From: Phaeoceros laevis
Lineage: Eukaryota; Anthocerotophyta; Anthocerotopsida; Notothyladales
Length of the DNA: 64,000 nt
Assembly (NCBI GenBank): GCA_049999765.1
Contig: JBNGIQ010007781.1
Coordinates: forward strand, 1-64,000
Direction: 5' to 3'
Shown piece by piece: positions 21,400-32,134 of the stretch. The notes beneath the pieces are model-generated. The model did not search any database. It had not been told where the DNA came from and saw nothing but the letters and a program-made list of their open reading frames with translations. Positions within the stretch are counted from its first letter, which is position 1, and each line of letters opens with the position of its first letter. Made by a program: the position numbers and the translations under genes.

Positions 21400-21654
21400 A
21401 ACAAACTGCCTGGAGCGAGATCAGGCGTGTTGATAGAATGTGTAGAAAAAGAGGTGCACCCAAGAGTTGACATGCAGCTCCTTCGCAATTCCAATTCCCA
21501 CTGCAACTTGAGTATCGAGTCCCGCTCCAGCCCCAGATCCGGCTCATTGTACAGCCCCGCTCGCAAGCCTCAGTGCAGCTCACTGCAAGCCTCACCCAGT
21601 AACCAGTTGCGGTCGCTGCGGTCGCTCCCAGTAACCAGCTGCGATCGCTGCCAG

Positions 21655-21850
21655 TAGTCAGTTGCGCTTCCCAGCTTCCACAGGCCTGCAGCCTGGGAAG
21701 CCCTGTAGCTTCGACAGGGGTGTGGCCTCCACGGCCCAGCAGCCTCAACAGCCCTGCAGCCTCCACATAACTACAGCCTCCACAGCCCTGGAGCCTCCAC
21801 AGCCCTGGAGCCTCCACAGCCCTGGAGCCTCCACAACCTGGTATCCTCAC
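21655..21850 (-). repeat. GGAGGCTCCAGGGCTGTG minisatellite
   Basis: On the plus strand CAGCCCTGGAGCCTCCA repeats head to tail four times at about 21779-21840, with degenerate units upstream. It occupies the leader position of the PPR copy at 20540-21399. Confidence 0.85.
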
Positions 21851-22515
21851 ACAGCCCTGCTCATGTGGTGACGGTGCAACTCTCCAGCGACACCAACGCA
21901 GTCCGTGAGCAGAATTGTAGGGCGGCCGGTCGGCCGGTGCATAGAAAATTGAATACTTTCGGGTTTTTTTTTTGTAGAGATTCCACCAAGGTGAGCAGCA
22001 GTGCAAATCCCGCAGCCTGAGGCCTGGAAACAGCAAAGAGCACAGCAGATCCCGAGAAGGGTGATGGCAACTGAGAGGAAAGACAGAAACCACAAACAAA
22101 AAAGCACCAAAACCAGTAAATTCTAGCACTCCCAGAATTGTCTTGACGAGGCAATCGCAATGCACTTGGTTTCGGGCCGATCAGACCACGGGAAGGCAGC
22201 AGAACGGGCGGCAGCGCGCGGAAACCCTAGGTGGTAGCCATAGCCAAAGCTTGGGCGAAGAGAGAGAAGCCGTTGGTTTCTAGAGAGAAGGCGGAGCCTG
22301 ATGATGTCATGTCCGACGGTATGGTGGCCCAGATCAACCCGTTGTGGGCCGGGGTCGAGCAGGTGGCCTTCTAGGCTGGCGGGCCCCACTTCTGGGGAGT
22401 TCCCCAAGAGAGAGGGGGCCTCCAATTGTTCCGGGACAGGCGGGCACCATCTTTGGGGGTGAGTGCTATCACAATCTCATTAAATTCAAAGCCCATAGAT
22501 CCTACCTCCCACACC
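21851..22515. other. No recognisable gene
   Basis: Several ORFs on the minus strand lack family signatures. The segment ends at the target site of Copia-1 (CTCCT at 22516-22520). Confidence 0.4.
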
Positions 22516-22520
22516 TCCTT

Positions 22521-22797
22521 AAAGGTAGAAATGCAATTAAGCATTTATTATATCCAGTATTAAATAGAAAACATTAATACTAATTAGGGCATGATTTAAA
22601 TACACCAGATAGTAATCGCCAAGATTACTATTGGTGCCATCAAGGGGTTGCACCCCAAACATCAATGGTCACTTTCACGGGACACCATGACAGTTGCCCT
22701 CACGCCTTTAAAGTGGCCACACGGCCCTCAATAAACATTGTCTTTTCCTTCCTACGATTCTTGCCTATCTCTCTCTCTATCGATCCTACAATCTATA
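22521..22797 (+). repeat. Copia-1 5' LTR
   Basis: Starts TAAAGGTAGAAATGC and ends CCTACAATCTATA directly before the primer-binding site. It contains ATTTAAATA and CAATAAACA elements that could serve as TATA-like and polyadenylation signals. Confidence 0.93.
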
Positions 22798-22811
22798 TGG
22801 TATCAGAGCGG
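22798..22811 (+). other. Copia-1 primer-binding site
   Basis: TGGTATCAGAGCGG, complementary to the 3' end of plant initiator methionine tRNA, as in many copia elements. Confidence 0.9.
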
Positions 22812-22990
22812 TGAAGGAGGATGCGTCGCCTCTGCGAATCTGTGAGACCTGCAAAAGCCTGAATTGCATCAGGAACCTGACGCATGTCCAATTCAGAGCA
22901 GCGATTGTAGCATTGTGTGTGTCACTCACCAGATTCGGAGCGATATCCAACTCCTTCCTTGCAAGCGTCGTGGGCCACTACTATGAGTGA
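22811..22990 (+). pseudogene. ORFa: small Cys-rich leader ORF of Copia-1
   Basis: This 59-codon open frame starts at a GTG where Copia-2 has ATG, so the start is apparently lost. It contains the pattern C-E-x-C-x4-C-I-R-x3-H-x2-F-R followed by ALCVSLTRFG, which aligns to Copia-2 ORFa (37926-38111) with one single-residue gap near the start. The Cys/His pattern suggests metal binding, but that is inference. It ends 9 bp before the ORF0 start. Confidence 0.65.
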
Positions 22991-22999
22991 CCCTACGCT

Positions 23000-23704
23000 A
23001 TGCCGAGAGCGCGAGGTAGAGGCAAGCAGCCGCCAAAAGATCCATTCTTTGGCAGTCGCGGTGCTCCGGAGGACATCCGTTTGCAAAATTTGAATCGTTT
23101 CTTCAACGATCACTACAATTTCACTCCTCCACATACGCAAAATCAAAATAGGCATCAGTATAGGCGTCGCACATCACAGAATCGCCTGTGACACCAAGCA
23201 CCAAATCCACTTGCCACTTTAAGAGGTCAAGTTAGGCAAAACCTTCAAGAAGCTGTACCTTGTCTGCACAAAGAGCTCGCCAGCTTGCACGTCTACAACT
23301 GGTCTACGATTGCTGTCTATAACTTTAATGCGTTTCCTACTCCCTCAGATCAGTTGTTAGTCGTAGTATACGATCTGGTCAAGTCCCAAGCAGCACAAGT
23401 GCACGATTTGGTCAAATCTCAAGCAGCACAAGCATGCCAGCGTTCTGTAAATTTGTCAGACGAGGTTGTCAATATCAATTTGCACATTAGGAACCTTGCT
23501 GCACAAATCAAACCTTACTGTGTCCACCTTGAAAAATTGCACACCTACAGAGACCTCTGCACAAGCACTGGTTCACATCTCGAGCACACCTGTTCAGATC
23601 TCGAATGCACCAGTTCACACCTCGAAGCAAGAAACCAAGATAGACATCATGAAGATGATCAAAGCTGTCTACACCGAAGCCATTCTGAGCAGCTAGCAGT
23701 CTGA
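23000..23704 (+). pseudogene. ORF0 of Copia-1 (pre-gag ORF)
   Basis: The frame starts MPRARGRGKQPPKDPF and runs 234 codons with one in-frame TGA at 23189-23191. Past the stop it continues with IAVYNFNAFPTPSDQLLVVV and DLVKSQAAQ repeats. The central part aligns to Copia-2 ORF0 (AVY...P..SDQLL...Y.L.KS). The C-terminal half is rich in polar residues with heptad-like spacing. Two adjacent DLVKSQAAQ units are a small internal duplication. Function unknown. It lies before gag and in a different reading arrangement from ordinary copia elements. Confidence 0.65.
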
Positions 23705-23733
23705 GGGGGTCGGGACTACATTACCACTATGAG

Positions 23734-26700
23734 ATGCAGTTCATGTTATACAACAATCGAGGACGTGGGAGTAGGAGTGCACGAGGCATTGGAAGAGCTA
23801 GCCTGGAATCAGAGGTACAACCAGAGGGAGCACAACTCCACCTAAGTCAGGTCCGGCAGATCCATCTCACTCTATTCCCAATCTTCGTCACAAGGTAGCT
23901 CTCACATAGTAGATCCAGTACTTTCTGCTATCCAAAGAGCACGACTTGCAAAAGCCCTTGCTGATACACAGAACTTGAGCAACATTAGTTGCATGCACTT
24001 TAGCAGCCGGAGTAATTCAGACCATGGCCCAACAAGCACCTATCATAAACAACACCACTGTTAATAACTTGAAGATAGACTTTAAATAGAAGGATTGCTT
24101 CTCTAGGACACAGTTTGACATCTGGGCACTAAGAGTCCAAACAATTCTCAAAGAAAATGGCCTGTGGGGAGTTGTCATGGGGACTACACCCAAACCACCT
24201 GCAACTGCACAACCTGCCGATATTGAAGCTTGGGAAAAGCTTGACCTCTGAGCCCTTGGAGTGATCCAGTCCGCGTTGGATGGATCAATGATGTCACATA
24301 CACAAGATGTGGAGTCAACCAAGCCAGTATGGGACTCGCTCATGCAAACTGACCAAGTAAACAACGGCTCTTCAATGGTGGGTGCCACAAGAGCGTTTTA
24401 CAACTGCAAAATGTGAGAGAATGAGTCAGTGGAGCAACATGTGGTGAAGTTTAGGCAACTAAGATCTAAACTTACATCCAGTGGAACGAAGAACACGGAG
24501 ATGCAAGCAGTAGTGGCGCTTCTTCTCTCTCTTCCAGCCAACTATCGCACTTTTGTAAGCAACCAAAGCTCACCGCTGCGACTTGCAGCCCAAGCTACAC
24601 CAGCAAGACAAACTCCTGCTGTAACATTGTCTGACGTCATTGGTGCTCTCCACGAGGTGTCAATCAGGACTGCTAATCAAAGCGGTAACTCCCTTCGAGG
24701 AGAGTCCTCCACACGGGCGCTCTATGCAAACAAAGGGCCTAGGAGACAGCCACCTCTACAGTCCTGGACACCCAGCAGGAGCAACAACAATGCTTACAAG
24801 AAGCATTCACCTCAAAGCTCCAGCTAAGAAAAAGGGATCCTGCAACTGGTGTCTCATCCCAGGCCACTGGGAAGCTGATTGCAGAAAGAAGAAGGCCAAC
24901 GAGCCCAGGCGTACGGCACCGCCTGAATCCAATGTGGTACAGCGTAAGGCAGACACCCTGCTGGCAGTATGCATGGTTTCCACTGTGTCAAATAAGCATG
25001 TTTGGTTCATAGACTCCGGGGCGTCTTCTCGTATCTGCCATTGCAGAAAATCCTTCATAGAATACAAACAAGTACCCCCTGGTCAGTTTGTTCTCCTTAG
25101 AGATGGCAGTGGTCTGCAAATCGAAGGCATGGGGTCAGTCCCAGTTACCTTGAATGATAGAACCACTTTAATACTCGAAGACATGTTGTACGTACCATCA
25201 ATGGTCAAGAACCTAGTATCAATCCGCAAGTTGACCACCCTGCATACGTTGAATATGTCCTTCATAGGGTTGCAGTGTACAATCACTAATCCACAACACA
25301 AGAATAAAGTGTTAGCAACCGGGGCTCCATTCCACGATCTATATCAACTTAATATCACCTCTAAGCTAGGTCTGCACGTGCACAAGTCAATGTGAGTCAA
25401 GAAACCAAGCAAAAATATACAGCCATGTTGTGGCACTGCCGGCTAGGCCATGCCAACTTTGAAAAAATCAAAACAATGGCAGCCAGCACTACTCTCTACA
25501 GAGAGAAATTCATGCTCTAGTTTGCAGATAAGCAGTTCTGTGAAGCATGTGTCTTCGAGAAGCATCAATGCCTCCCATATACAGATGACAACCCAACTCG
25601 AGCCACCAAGCTCCTCGAAGTTGTTCACTCCGACCTTTGTGGACCAATGTCAACAGCTACTCTAGGCAGAGCATTATACATACTTTCCTTCATCGACGAC
25701 TAGAGTAGGTATGTCGTTGTCTATCTTATCAAACACAAGAGCCAGACCCTTGGCTGCTTCAAGGAGTATGTCTCCTTTGCCCAGAGGCAAACTGGAGAAC
25801 TTCTCAAGACCTTGCGCAGTGACAACGGAGGGGAATACATATCAGATGCGTTCATAGATTATTGCAAGGAGCTGGGGATACATAGGCAACTCACCATACC
25901 TTCTACTTCCTAGCAAAATCCTCTTGCAGAATTGAACAATAAGTATCTACAGTTTGCAGCCAAGTCTATGCTCAAAGTTTTGGCCTTACTTGAGGCTATT
26001 GGGGTGAAGCCGTGGCTACTGCAGTATATATTTGAAACCGGCTACCAACCAAGGCTTTCTGTGGGGCCACACCATTTGAGAGATGAACAAGTCACAAGCC
26101 TCGCATCAACCACTTGTGAATCTTCGGCTCCCCCGCATATGCTCACCTTGCAGAGAAACAGAGAGTGAAGTTAGACTACAAGGCAAAGAAGTGTGTTCGT
26201 GGGGTATACCGAAGAATCAAAGGCTATAAGCTCTTGGACCCAGCCTCTAGGACAACCATACATGCACACAGTGCAGTGTTTAATAAGAAGCTGTTACTTA
26301 CACCTTCATTGAGTCACTCCTTGCTAGACGCACAACCCAACTCTCAGGTTGATACAAGTAATGGAGGTCTTACAACTGTAACCACTCAGAGCACCATTTC
26401 CTCACAGTCTTCAAGTTCCTCACATCCTTTAGCTCCTGTTACACACTTTGACAGTGACAATGATGAGGAACCTTCGAATTTCCCTAAAGATGATGACAAT
26501 GAGGACGTTGTTGGTGAGAATCAAAATGACATATCTGATACTAAAGAGGGTTCAGATGCAGTTGTAGAGCAAGTGGAGGAGTCACCTGAAGTAGAGCAGG
26601 CTCCTGCACCTCGATGTAGCGCACGTCATCACACTGTGTCTCCAGCAGATTGGAATACTCCACCGCTTACATATCAAACATTCTTGGTATAAGAAGACAT

Positions 26701-28296
26701 GTCACTTGATATAGGAGAACCCCAGTTGTATCAGGAAGCTATTAATTCTCCAGACAAGGATAAGTGGCATGTTGCAATGGAATCCGAATATCGATCCATT
26801 ATTGATAATAAGACATGGGTTCTAGAGGACTTACCACCTGGCAGGAAGGCAGTGACATGTAAGTGGGTCTTCAAACTAAAATGAGCTGCTGACGGCACAG
26901 TGGCAAGATACAAAGCAAGATTGGTTGCACATGGATGTAGCCAAGTGGAGGGACTGGACTATCCAAAGACCTTCTCTCCAGTGGTTCGAGCAACGTCCAT
27001 TCGCACTCTGCTGGCAATAACAGCGCAGCATGACTACCTGCTGCAACATATGGACGTCAAAACTGCATTCCTTAATGGAAACTTGGAAGAAACTATCTAT
27101 ATGCATCAACCATAAGGGTACGTTGACCCCAAGCATCCGAATAAGGTATGTAGATTGATCAAAACTCTGTATGGGTTAAAACAGTCACCACGTGAGTGGT
27201 ATAAGAGGATAGACACGTATCTCAAAAATTTTGGGTTTGTACAAAGTAGTGCAGACTCAAATGTCTATAAGCTTCATGATAAAAATGGTGTAGCATACCT
27301 AGTCTTGTATGTAGATGATGTGGTGATAATCTCTAGCAGTCCAGCACAAATGAACAAGGTTAAAGGAATCCTTACAACTGAATTCTCAATGACAGACTTA
27401 GGTCAACTTACATGTTCTTGGGAATCCAGATACGTCAGAATTTGGGTAAGCACACCATATTTATCCACCAGGCACAATTCATAGTACAAGTCCTTGCACG
27501 TTTTAGAATGCAGAATGCAACACCTGCAGCAACACCAATGGCAATGGGTGAGAAGCTCACACTGGAGCAATGCCCACAAAATGAGAGCGAACACATGCAA
27601 ATGGAGAAGACACCATACAAACCTACAGTGGGAGTGCTCATCTACTTCCGCAACTACATACGCCATGAGCTCTCACATGCTGTAGGGGTGACCTCGTAGT
27701 TTCTGTCAAACTATAGTGCAGCACACTGGAACGCAGTCCAGAGGTATATGCATTATCTTGGGGGCACACCCAAACTTGGGCTCCTATACAATCAGAGACC
27801 AAGGAGCCTGCTACTTACGTGCTATTGCGGTGTTGACTGGGCAGCCGACTCCGACAGCCGACGCTCCATCTCTGCACAGTGCTTAATGCTTGGACAAGAT
27901 AAAAAGCATGCAACAATAATAGCATAGCACAGTAAGCATCCAGTGGTGGCTCTGTCCTCAACAGAGGCGGAGTACATCTCTGCAACAACAGCGGCACAAG
28001 ACATAATACATGGCAGGGAGTTATTAGCATCTCTTGGTGAGACTCAAACGGCACTAACGAGCGCTCCTCCTGAGCGATAATCAATCTACCATAGCTCTTG
28101 CCCAGAACCCTATCATGCACACCAGGACAAAACATATAGACATCAAGCATCATTTTATACATCAGGTAATCACTGATGGGCATGCTAACCTACAATTTTC
28201 GTGTACTCACACGACAACATTGCAGATCTGCTCACAAAAGCAGAAGCACGAGAAGTTTTCGACAACAATGGGGCTAGTAGAGGACCCAGAGTGTTA
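23734..28296 (+). pseudogene. Copia-1 gag-pol (decayed)
   Basis: In order: an RG-rich N-terminus (YNNRGRGSRSARGIGRAS) from 23734; gag core (FDIWALRVQTILKENGLW at about 24117; SKLTSSGTKNTEMQAVVALL); CCHC knuckle CNWCLIPGHWEADC at about 24840; protease WFIDSGASS near 25003; integrase zinc region and core to about 26160 (HSDLCGP, LRSDNGGEY); reverse transcriptase 26690-27470 with intact LYVDDVV at 27304-27324; RNase H to about 28296 (LSSTEAEYIS). At least eight stops and several frameshifts break the frame (for example TAG at 24088-24090, TGA in gag at about 24249, TAA at about 27114). The proteins are close to Copia-2 despite different LTRs. Confidence 0.92.
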
Positions 28297-28465
28297 GCAC
28301 CAACACTGTCCACCTAGCTAGCATTATGACCCCAACCCTGTAGCACCTCAAGAGGGGTAAAACCTCCTGGAGGGCATCTCTGTGGAGAAGCACCACCATG
28401 GCTCTGCACAAACAAGTATGCAGTCAAAAGGAAAGCACCAACACACAAGTTGCAATGGGAGAAAT
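28297..28465. other. Copia-1 3' untranslated segment
   Basis: Between RNase H and the end of the antisense ORF. Sense-strand ORFs are short and share no clear conserved frame with Copia-2. Confidence 0.5.
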
Positions 28466-28765
28466 TCAAGCACAGGAATGCTCACCATAGCGTATGATCT
28501 GGTGGCAATCTTTAGTGAAGTCATAGCTGGCGTACATGAACCTATCAAAGTAGTTTGGCAAGCATCTGAACGGAGCTCTAGCTGCGAGGCGCGGAAATCC
28601 TTCCGCAAGCCGCCACTTGGAGTGCGCCAGCTCCAGTTCTTCCTCAACAGAATAGAGCTTGGCAAATCCTTTGCAAACAACACATGGGCGCCGGCGGCGC
28701 AAGATGCAAGCACATAGAATCAGCACCAGCGTAAGCAACATCGCCTCGAGCTCACGCTCCGCCAT
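28466..28765 (-). CDS. aORF: antisense ORF of Copia-1, small membrane-anchored protein
   Basis: This intact 99-codon ORF is antisense to the element, between RNase H and the 3' LTR. Residues 8-22 are hydrophobic (AMLLTLVLILCACIL), then RRRRPCVVC and a conserved block of 69 residues (27-95). That block aligns without gaps to the aORF of Copia-2 (residues 54-122): shared features are PCxVCxGF, ELExAH, KWRL/RWRL, GFPRL, APFRxLPN, DRFxYA and RYGE. By hand count about 40 of 69 residues are identical and about half of those use different codons. Unlike gag-pol in the same copy it has no stop. No family is recognised. A type II single-pass membrane topology is a guess. Confidence 0.72.
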   Translation of the reverse strand: MAERELEAMLLTLVLILCACILRRRRPCVVCKGFAKLYSVEEELELAHSKWRLAEGFPRLAARAPFRCLPNYFDRFMYASYDFTKDCHQIIRYGEHSCA

Positions 28766-28920
28766 CGGCAGTATGCAGCTTGAAGATTGTTAACCTAACA
28801 GAGGCACATGAAATGAAGCCGAGTCGGGAAGTAAGCATGTCGTGGTAGTAACTCATCGGAAGACCTAACCAGAGCAAGTATCAACCATGGTTAATTTCCT
28901 TATCTAGGATAATGCTGGCT

Positions 28921-28929
28921 AAGTGGGAG
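28921..28929 (+). other. Copia-1 polypurine tract
   Basis: AAGTGGGAG directly precedes the 3' LTR start TAAAGG; the same tract precedes the Copia-2 3' LTR. Confidence 0.85.
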
Positions 28930-29206
28930 TAAAGGTAGAAATACAATTAAGCATTTATTATATCCAACATTAAATAGAAAACATTAATAATAATTAGGGC
29001 ATCATTTAAATACACCAGATAGTAATCGCCAAGATACTATCCGTGCCATCAAGGGGTTGCACCCCAAACATCAACAGTCACTTTCATGTGACACCACGAC
29101 GGTTGCCCTTATGCCTTTAATGTGGCCACACGGCCCTCAATAAACATTTTCTTTTCCTTCCTACGATTCTTGCCTATCTCGCTCTCTATCGATCCTACAA
29201 TCTATA
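28930..29206 (+). repeat. Copia-1 3' LTR
   Basis: 277 bp, about 19 differences from the 5' LTR, followed by the CTCCT duplication. Confidence 0.93.
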
Positions 29207-29376
29207 CTCCTCGATTGCATCAAACAGTAGATGTTGCACGTAATTCTAAGCCCACAAGAAAAATTTGGGGGGCACCCCATCTTTGCCTAGGCTCTTGCCT
29301 TTTAGTATGTACTGTAGAGCCTCTCTCATCTCTTCCTTCGCATACGGCCTCTCCAACTCAACCCTTTGTTTCTCTG

Positions 29377-29715
29377 TCACTTTTGTAGGGAAAAAACTAT
29401 AGTTATCTCTCCACAGAGCATCCTACTCATCATGCCTTTAGCATCTGCTTTCAGTTGTGCATGTGCAGACGAGTTAGGCTGCACCACGGCAAGGAGTGGG
29501 GAGATGGTATTAACATGTCGCTGTTTTTTCAGCCTGGAGAAGAAGAACTTCCCAGGGATGTCTCCTTCCCTGGCCCACTTGAGTTTCGCTCTATGTGCCC
29601 AACCCTTTGCCTTTGCCTCCTCGAACAAGCGCAATTCAAATTGCAGTTCACGATATTGTTGTTCGTCGTCAAAGTCCAGCTCTTCAACTACTTGCTCCGA
29701 GACTGAGAGGATTTT
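29377..29715 (-). pseudogene. L1-like LINE ORF2 fragment
   Basis: The minus frame reads ELQFELRLFEEAKAKGWAHR then KLKWAREGDIPGKFFFSRLK and KQRHVNTISPLL. This is the linker between endonuclease and reverse transcriptase of plant L1-type LINEs, where K.KW..EGD...KFFF is typical. Neither endonuclease nor polymerase motifs remain on either side. It differs from the LINE at 41690-47110. Confidence 0.65.
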
Positions 29716-30239
29716 ACCTTACACCCTTACGGCACGCTTAGTGTAAGCACGTGCGCGATTACTCGAGCACAGTAATTGAGAAAATTTGGGAAAAAAATGT
29801 CATAATAATCAATTTCATTTAAAACTATAGACTTTACATAGTAACTACATGTAAAGTACTATGTCAATGAGGTCCCAATGTGTTATGTCACCTTAAACGC
29901 CGCTTACATGTTAGTCATTTGGGCCCCCTTGAAATTATATATGTAACTAGTATATGGCCCATCGAATTCGACGGCAATCACCCGTTCCTCCACCCATCCC
30001 ATCCATCGCTTAGAATTAAGGAGATATAAACAATTGAAACCAATAGTCTTTGTGAAATAGAGTAGGTCATGTGGTTGGGTTCTTCCAATGGGATGGGCAG
30101 GTCTTGGGTTCAATTCCTGAGTCTGCCCTTATTTTATCACGCGCGCGCCAATTCCTAAGCGCGCCCTGATTTTACCATATGCACGCGCTCACGCTCCCTC
30201 TCGCGCTCACGCACGCGCTTGCTGTCACGCAAGGTGAGA
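29716..30239 (+). repeat. Spacer with tRNA-like SINE candidate (30055-30135) and GCGC-rich tract
   Basis: AGTAGGTCATGTGGTTGGG at about 30060 resembles a pol III A box, and GGGTTCAATTCC at about 30107 resembles a B box, about 45 bp apart as in tRNA-derived SINEs. GCGCGC and CACGCGCTCACGC low-complexity sequence follows to 30230. No tRNA cloverleaf can be folded with confidence. Confidence 0.35.
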
Positions 30240-31837
30240 GCATGTCATGGACAAACACACAAACACACAAACACACAACACATAGAGAGAACATGTCACA
30301 CACACACATACCGATTCCGGGGTGTGTGCTGTGTGTACTATACTGTGTGTCTATCAGTAGCATCTGGAATGCTTCAACTGATAATGTGCTTTATTATGCG
30401 ATTTTTTGCAAATGGTGTATGAGCCTTGGGCGATTGTACATGATATGGTATGCAGCCCCACTTGCTATATTTGGCACTTATGACTAAAAAATAACGTGGC
30501 TAACTGGCTGGAAACAATGATGCATTTCCAGAAAATACATGATGATGGGCTCGACCCAAACTGGTCATAAGTTAGTATTCAGGTTTGCAGAGGATACATA
30601 CAGCCTATGTTGTTATAACAAATACAGTATGACAATGAGTGTCTCGAACAACATAGCTGGCTTTTACCCAAGCTAATTAATGGCCTCTCGGGAGACGAGC
30701 ACAAGGAATGGATGTAAAAAGCCGAAGGACAGGCACATTGAAGGCCCTTGCGGCTGCTACTAATAATATATGTGACCTACATGATTCGTGCAAGGATTCG
30801 GCAACAGCTGGATGTCTTTTTCAGCTTGATGTCAGGATCCTTAGCATCACGATGGTTCCTCGCAGGTATACACACACTCAATCATCAGTGCAAAGCCTAC
30901 GTGGCTAAAAAAGTCCCCCAATCATACAGGTTTGCTTGCCATTTCACCTTGATTTTTTAGCTGCTAGAAAGAAGGATTTGAGTTACCATAGCGTTGTCAA
31001 CAGCATCTTTTAATACATGACTCTCAGCCACAAATTCTGTTCCCACCATTGTGATTTCTACCTCTCTCCATCTCATAGCCATCATGGCTCTCTAGCAGGG
31101 CCCTCTTGGTTCTCAATGATAAATACCTGCCAGGCTTCAGCTTTTCGTGTCACATTTGCCTTCTGAAGTCTTGGCTAGCCCTCCCGCCTTGCTAGGCTCT
31201 CATGCTCGAGCTCTCATGTTCAAGCTCCCCTTCCCTGCTAAGCTCTCGTGCTCAAGCTCTCATGTTCTAGCTCCCCTTCCCTGCTGAGCTCTCCAGTTGG
31301 AGTCCTACTTCTTGGCATTGTTGGGCACCGTCATGATCTGCTAGGCTCTTGAGTTCTAGCACTCCCAGTGTTGTCTGCAACCCCACTCTCTGACCTGGCC
31401 TTGTGGCTTAATTCCTGAAATTTCCAGTCCTGGAAGGCAGACCGTAGACTCACCATACCTAGCTGTCACCTTCTACTGCTGATTCCTCTTGAAGTGGCAC
31501 CCTTGAGACCTCCCTACATCACAGCAGACCTTGAGTCATTTTTAAAAAAACCTGTTCTGCGTTTTAAGTGCGTCAAAAGAGTGGAGTGCAAGTGTTCCCG
31601 GCTGGAAGAGGGTTAGCCAACGTCTGTGAGCATTATTACAGCAACCATGTCCCAGGGGAACCTGTCCTAGATTGTAAGTACCTCATACTTGTTCAGAAAC
31701 AGATGGAAATCGTTTCTTGGACTTGTAAATGTGTTGTCGTTTTTGTGCTTGGAATTGCAGCTATGTTTTAATCATGATTGCTGTCCAGGCTACGACTGTG
31801 GCCTGCTGCTTGCGTGGCTGTTATGTTGCAAGCTGGT
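30240..31837 (+). repeat. Array unit 1, left part
   Basis: Starts with ACACACAA and TGTGTGCTGTGTGT tracts, then GTGTCTATCAGTAGCATCTG and GAATGCTTCAACTGATAA, which match 53820-53860. The block GGGAGACGAGCACAAGG at 30690 matches 54165. The leader begins near 31050 (CCACAAATTCTGTTCCCACC, matching 54526). Broken at 31837 by Copia-2. Confidence 0.6.
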
Positions 31838-32111
31838 TGAAAATGATTGAAGGATCATAGAGCAGAACTTGAGATGTGTAGATAGAATTAAGAGAGTACA
31901 TTGACCGTGTGGCCATCTGCCTTAAGGCAAGTCTAGTGAACGATTGTAACGCTTCACAGAGGTGTGAAGGCCCAACCGCTGTATGTATGAAACGATGTGC
32001 CGGTATGAAACGCCATAGCGTTTCATATCGCTAATAACTTAAAATGAATTAAACTAATTAAAAAAGCTGCCTATTTACCGAACCGTGCCCTAATCGGCAG
32101 GGTTCTTCTTA
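31838..32111 (-). repeat. Copia-2 3' LTR
   Basis: 274 bp, starts TGAAAATGATTGAAGG on the plus strand and ends GGGTTCTTCTTA. It differs from the other LTR near 31933 (A for G) and near 32097 (G for A). Confidence 0.96.
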
Positions 32112-32121
32112 CTCCCACTTA
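32112..32121 (-). other. Copia-2 polypurine tract
   Basis: Minus-strand TAAGTGGGAG abuts the LTR start TAAGAAG, the same tract as in Copia-1. Confidence 0.85.
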
Positions 32122-32134
32122 GGCAGGTTTTCGC

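Larger units (their letters stand above)
22521..29206 (+). mobile_element. Copia-1: complete but decayed Ty1/copia element
   Basis: LTRs of 277 bp (22521-22797 and 28930-29206) flank an internal region with PBS, ORFa, ORF0, gag-pol, antisense ORF and polypurine tract. The 5-bp duplication CTCCT lies at 22516-22520 and 29207-29211. LTRs begin TAAAGG and end CTATA, so the ends are not TG...CA. I count about 19 differences between the LTRs (around 7%), consistent with an old insertion and with the many stops in gag-pol. Confidence 0.95.

Noticed and set aside
15339-22500. Remaining MOR1 exons after the gap
   Set aside because: No frame in this stretch matches TOG3-TOG5 or C-terminal family motifs; it contains repeats and PPR pseudogenes instead.
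28382-28717. A sense-strand accessory ORF of Copia-1 opposite the aORF
   Set aside because: The matching frame in Copia-2 is shorter and broken, whereas the antisense frame is gap-free and shows synonymous changes.
30107-30118. A tRNA gene
   Set aside because: Only A- and B-box-like motifs; no acceptor stem or anticodon arm can be folded.
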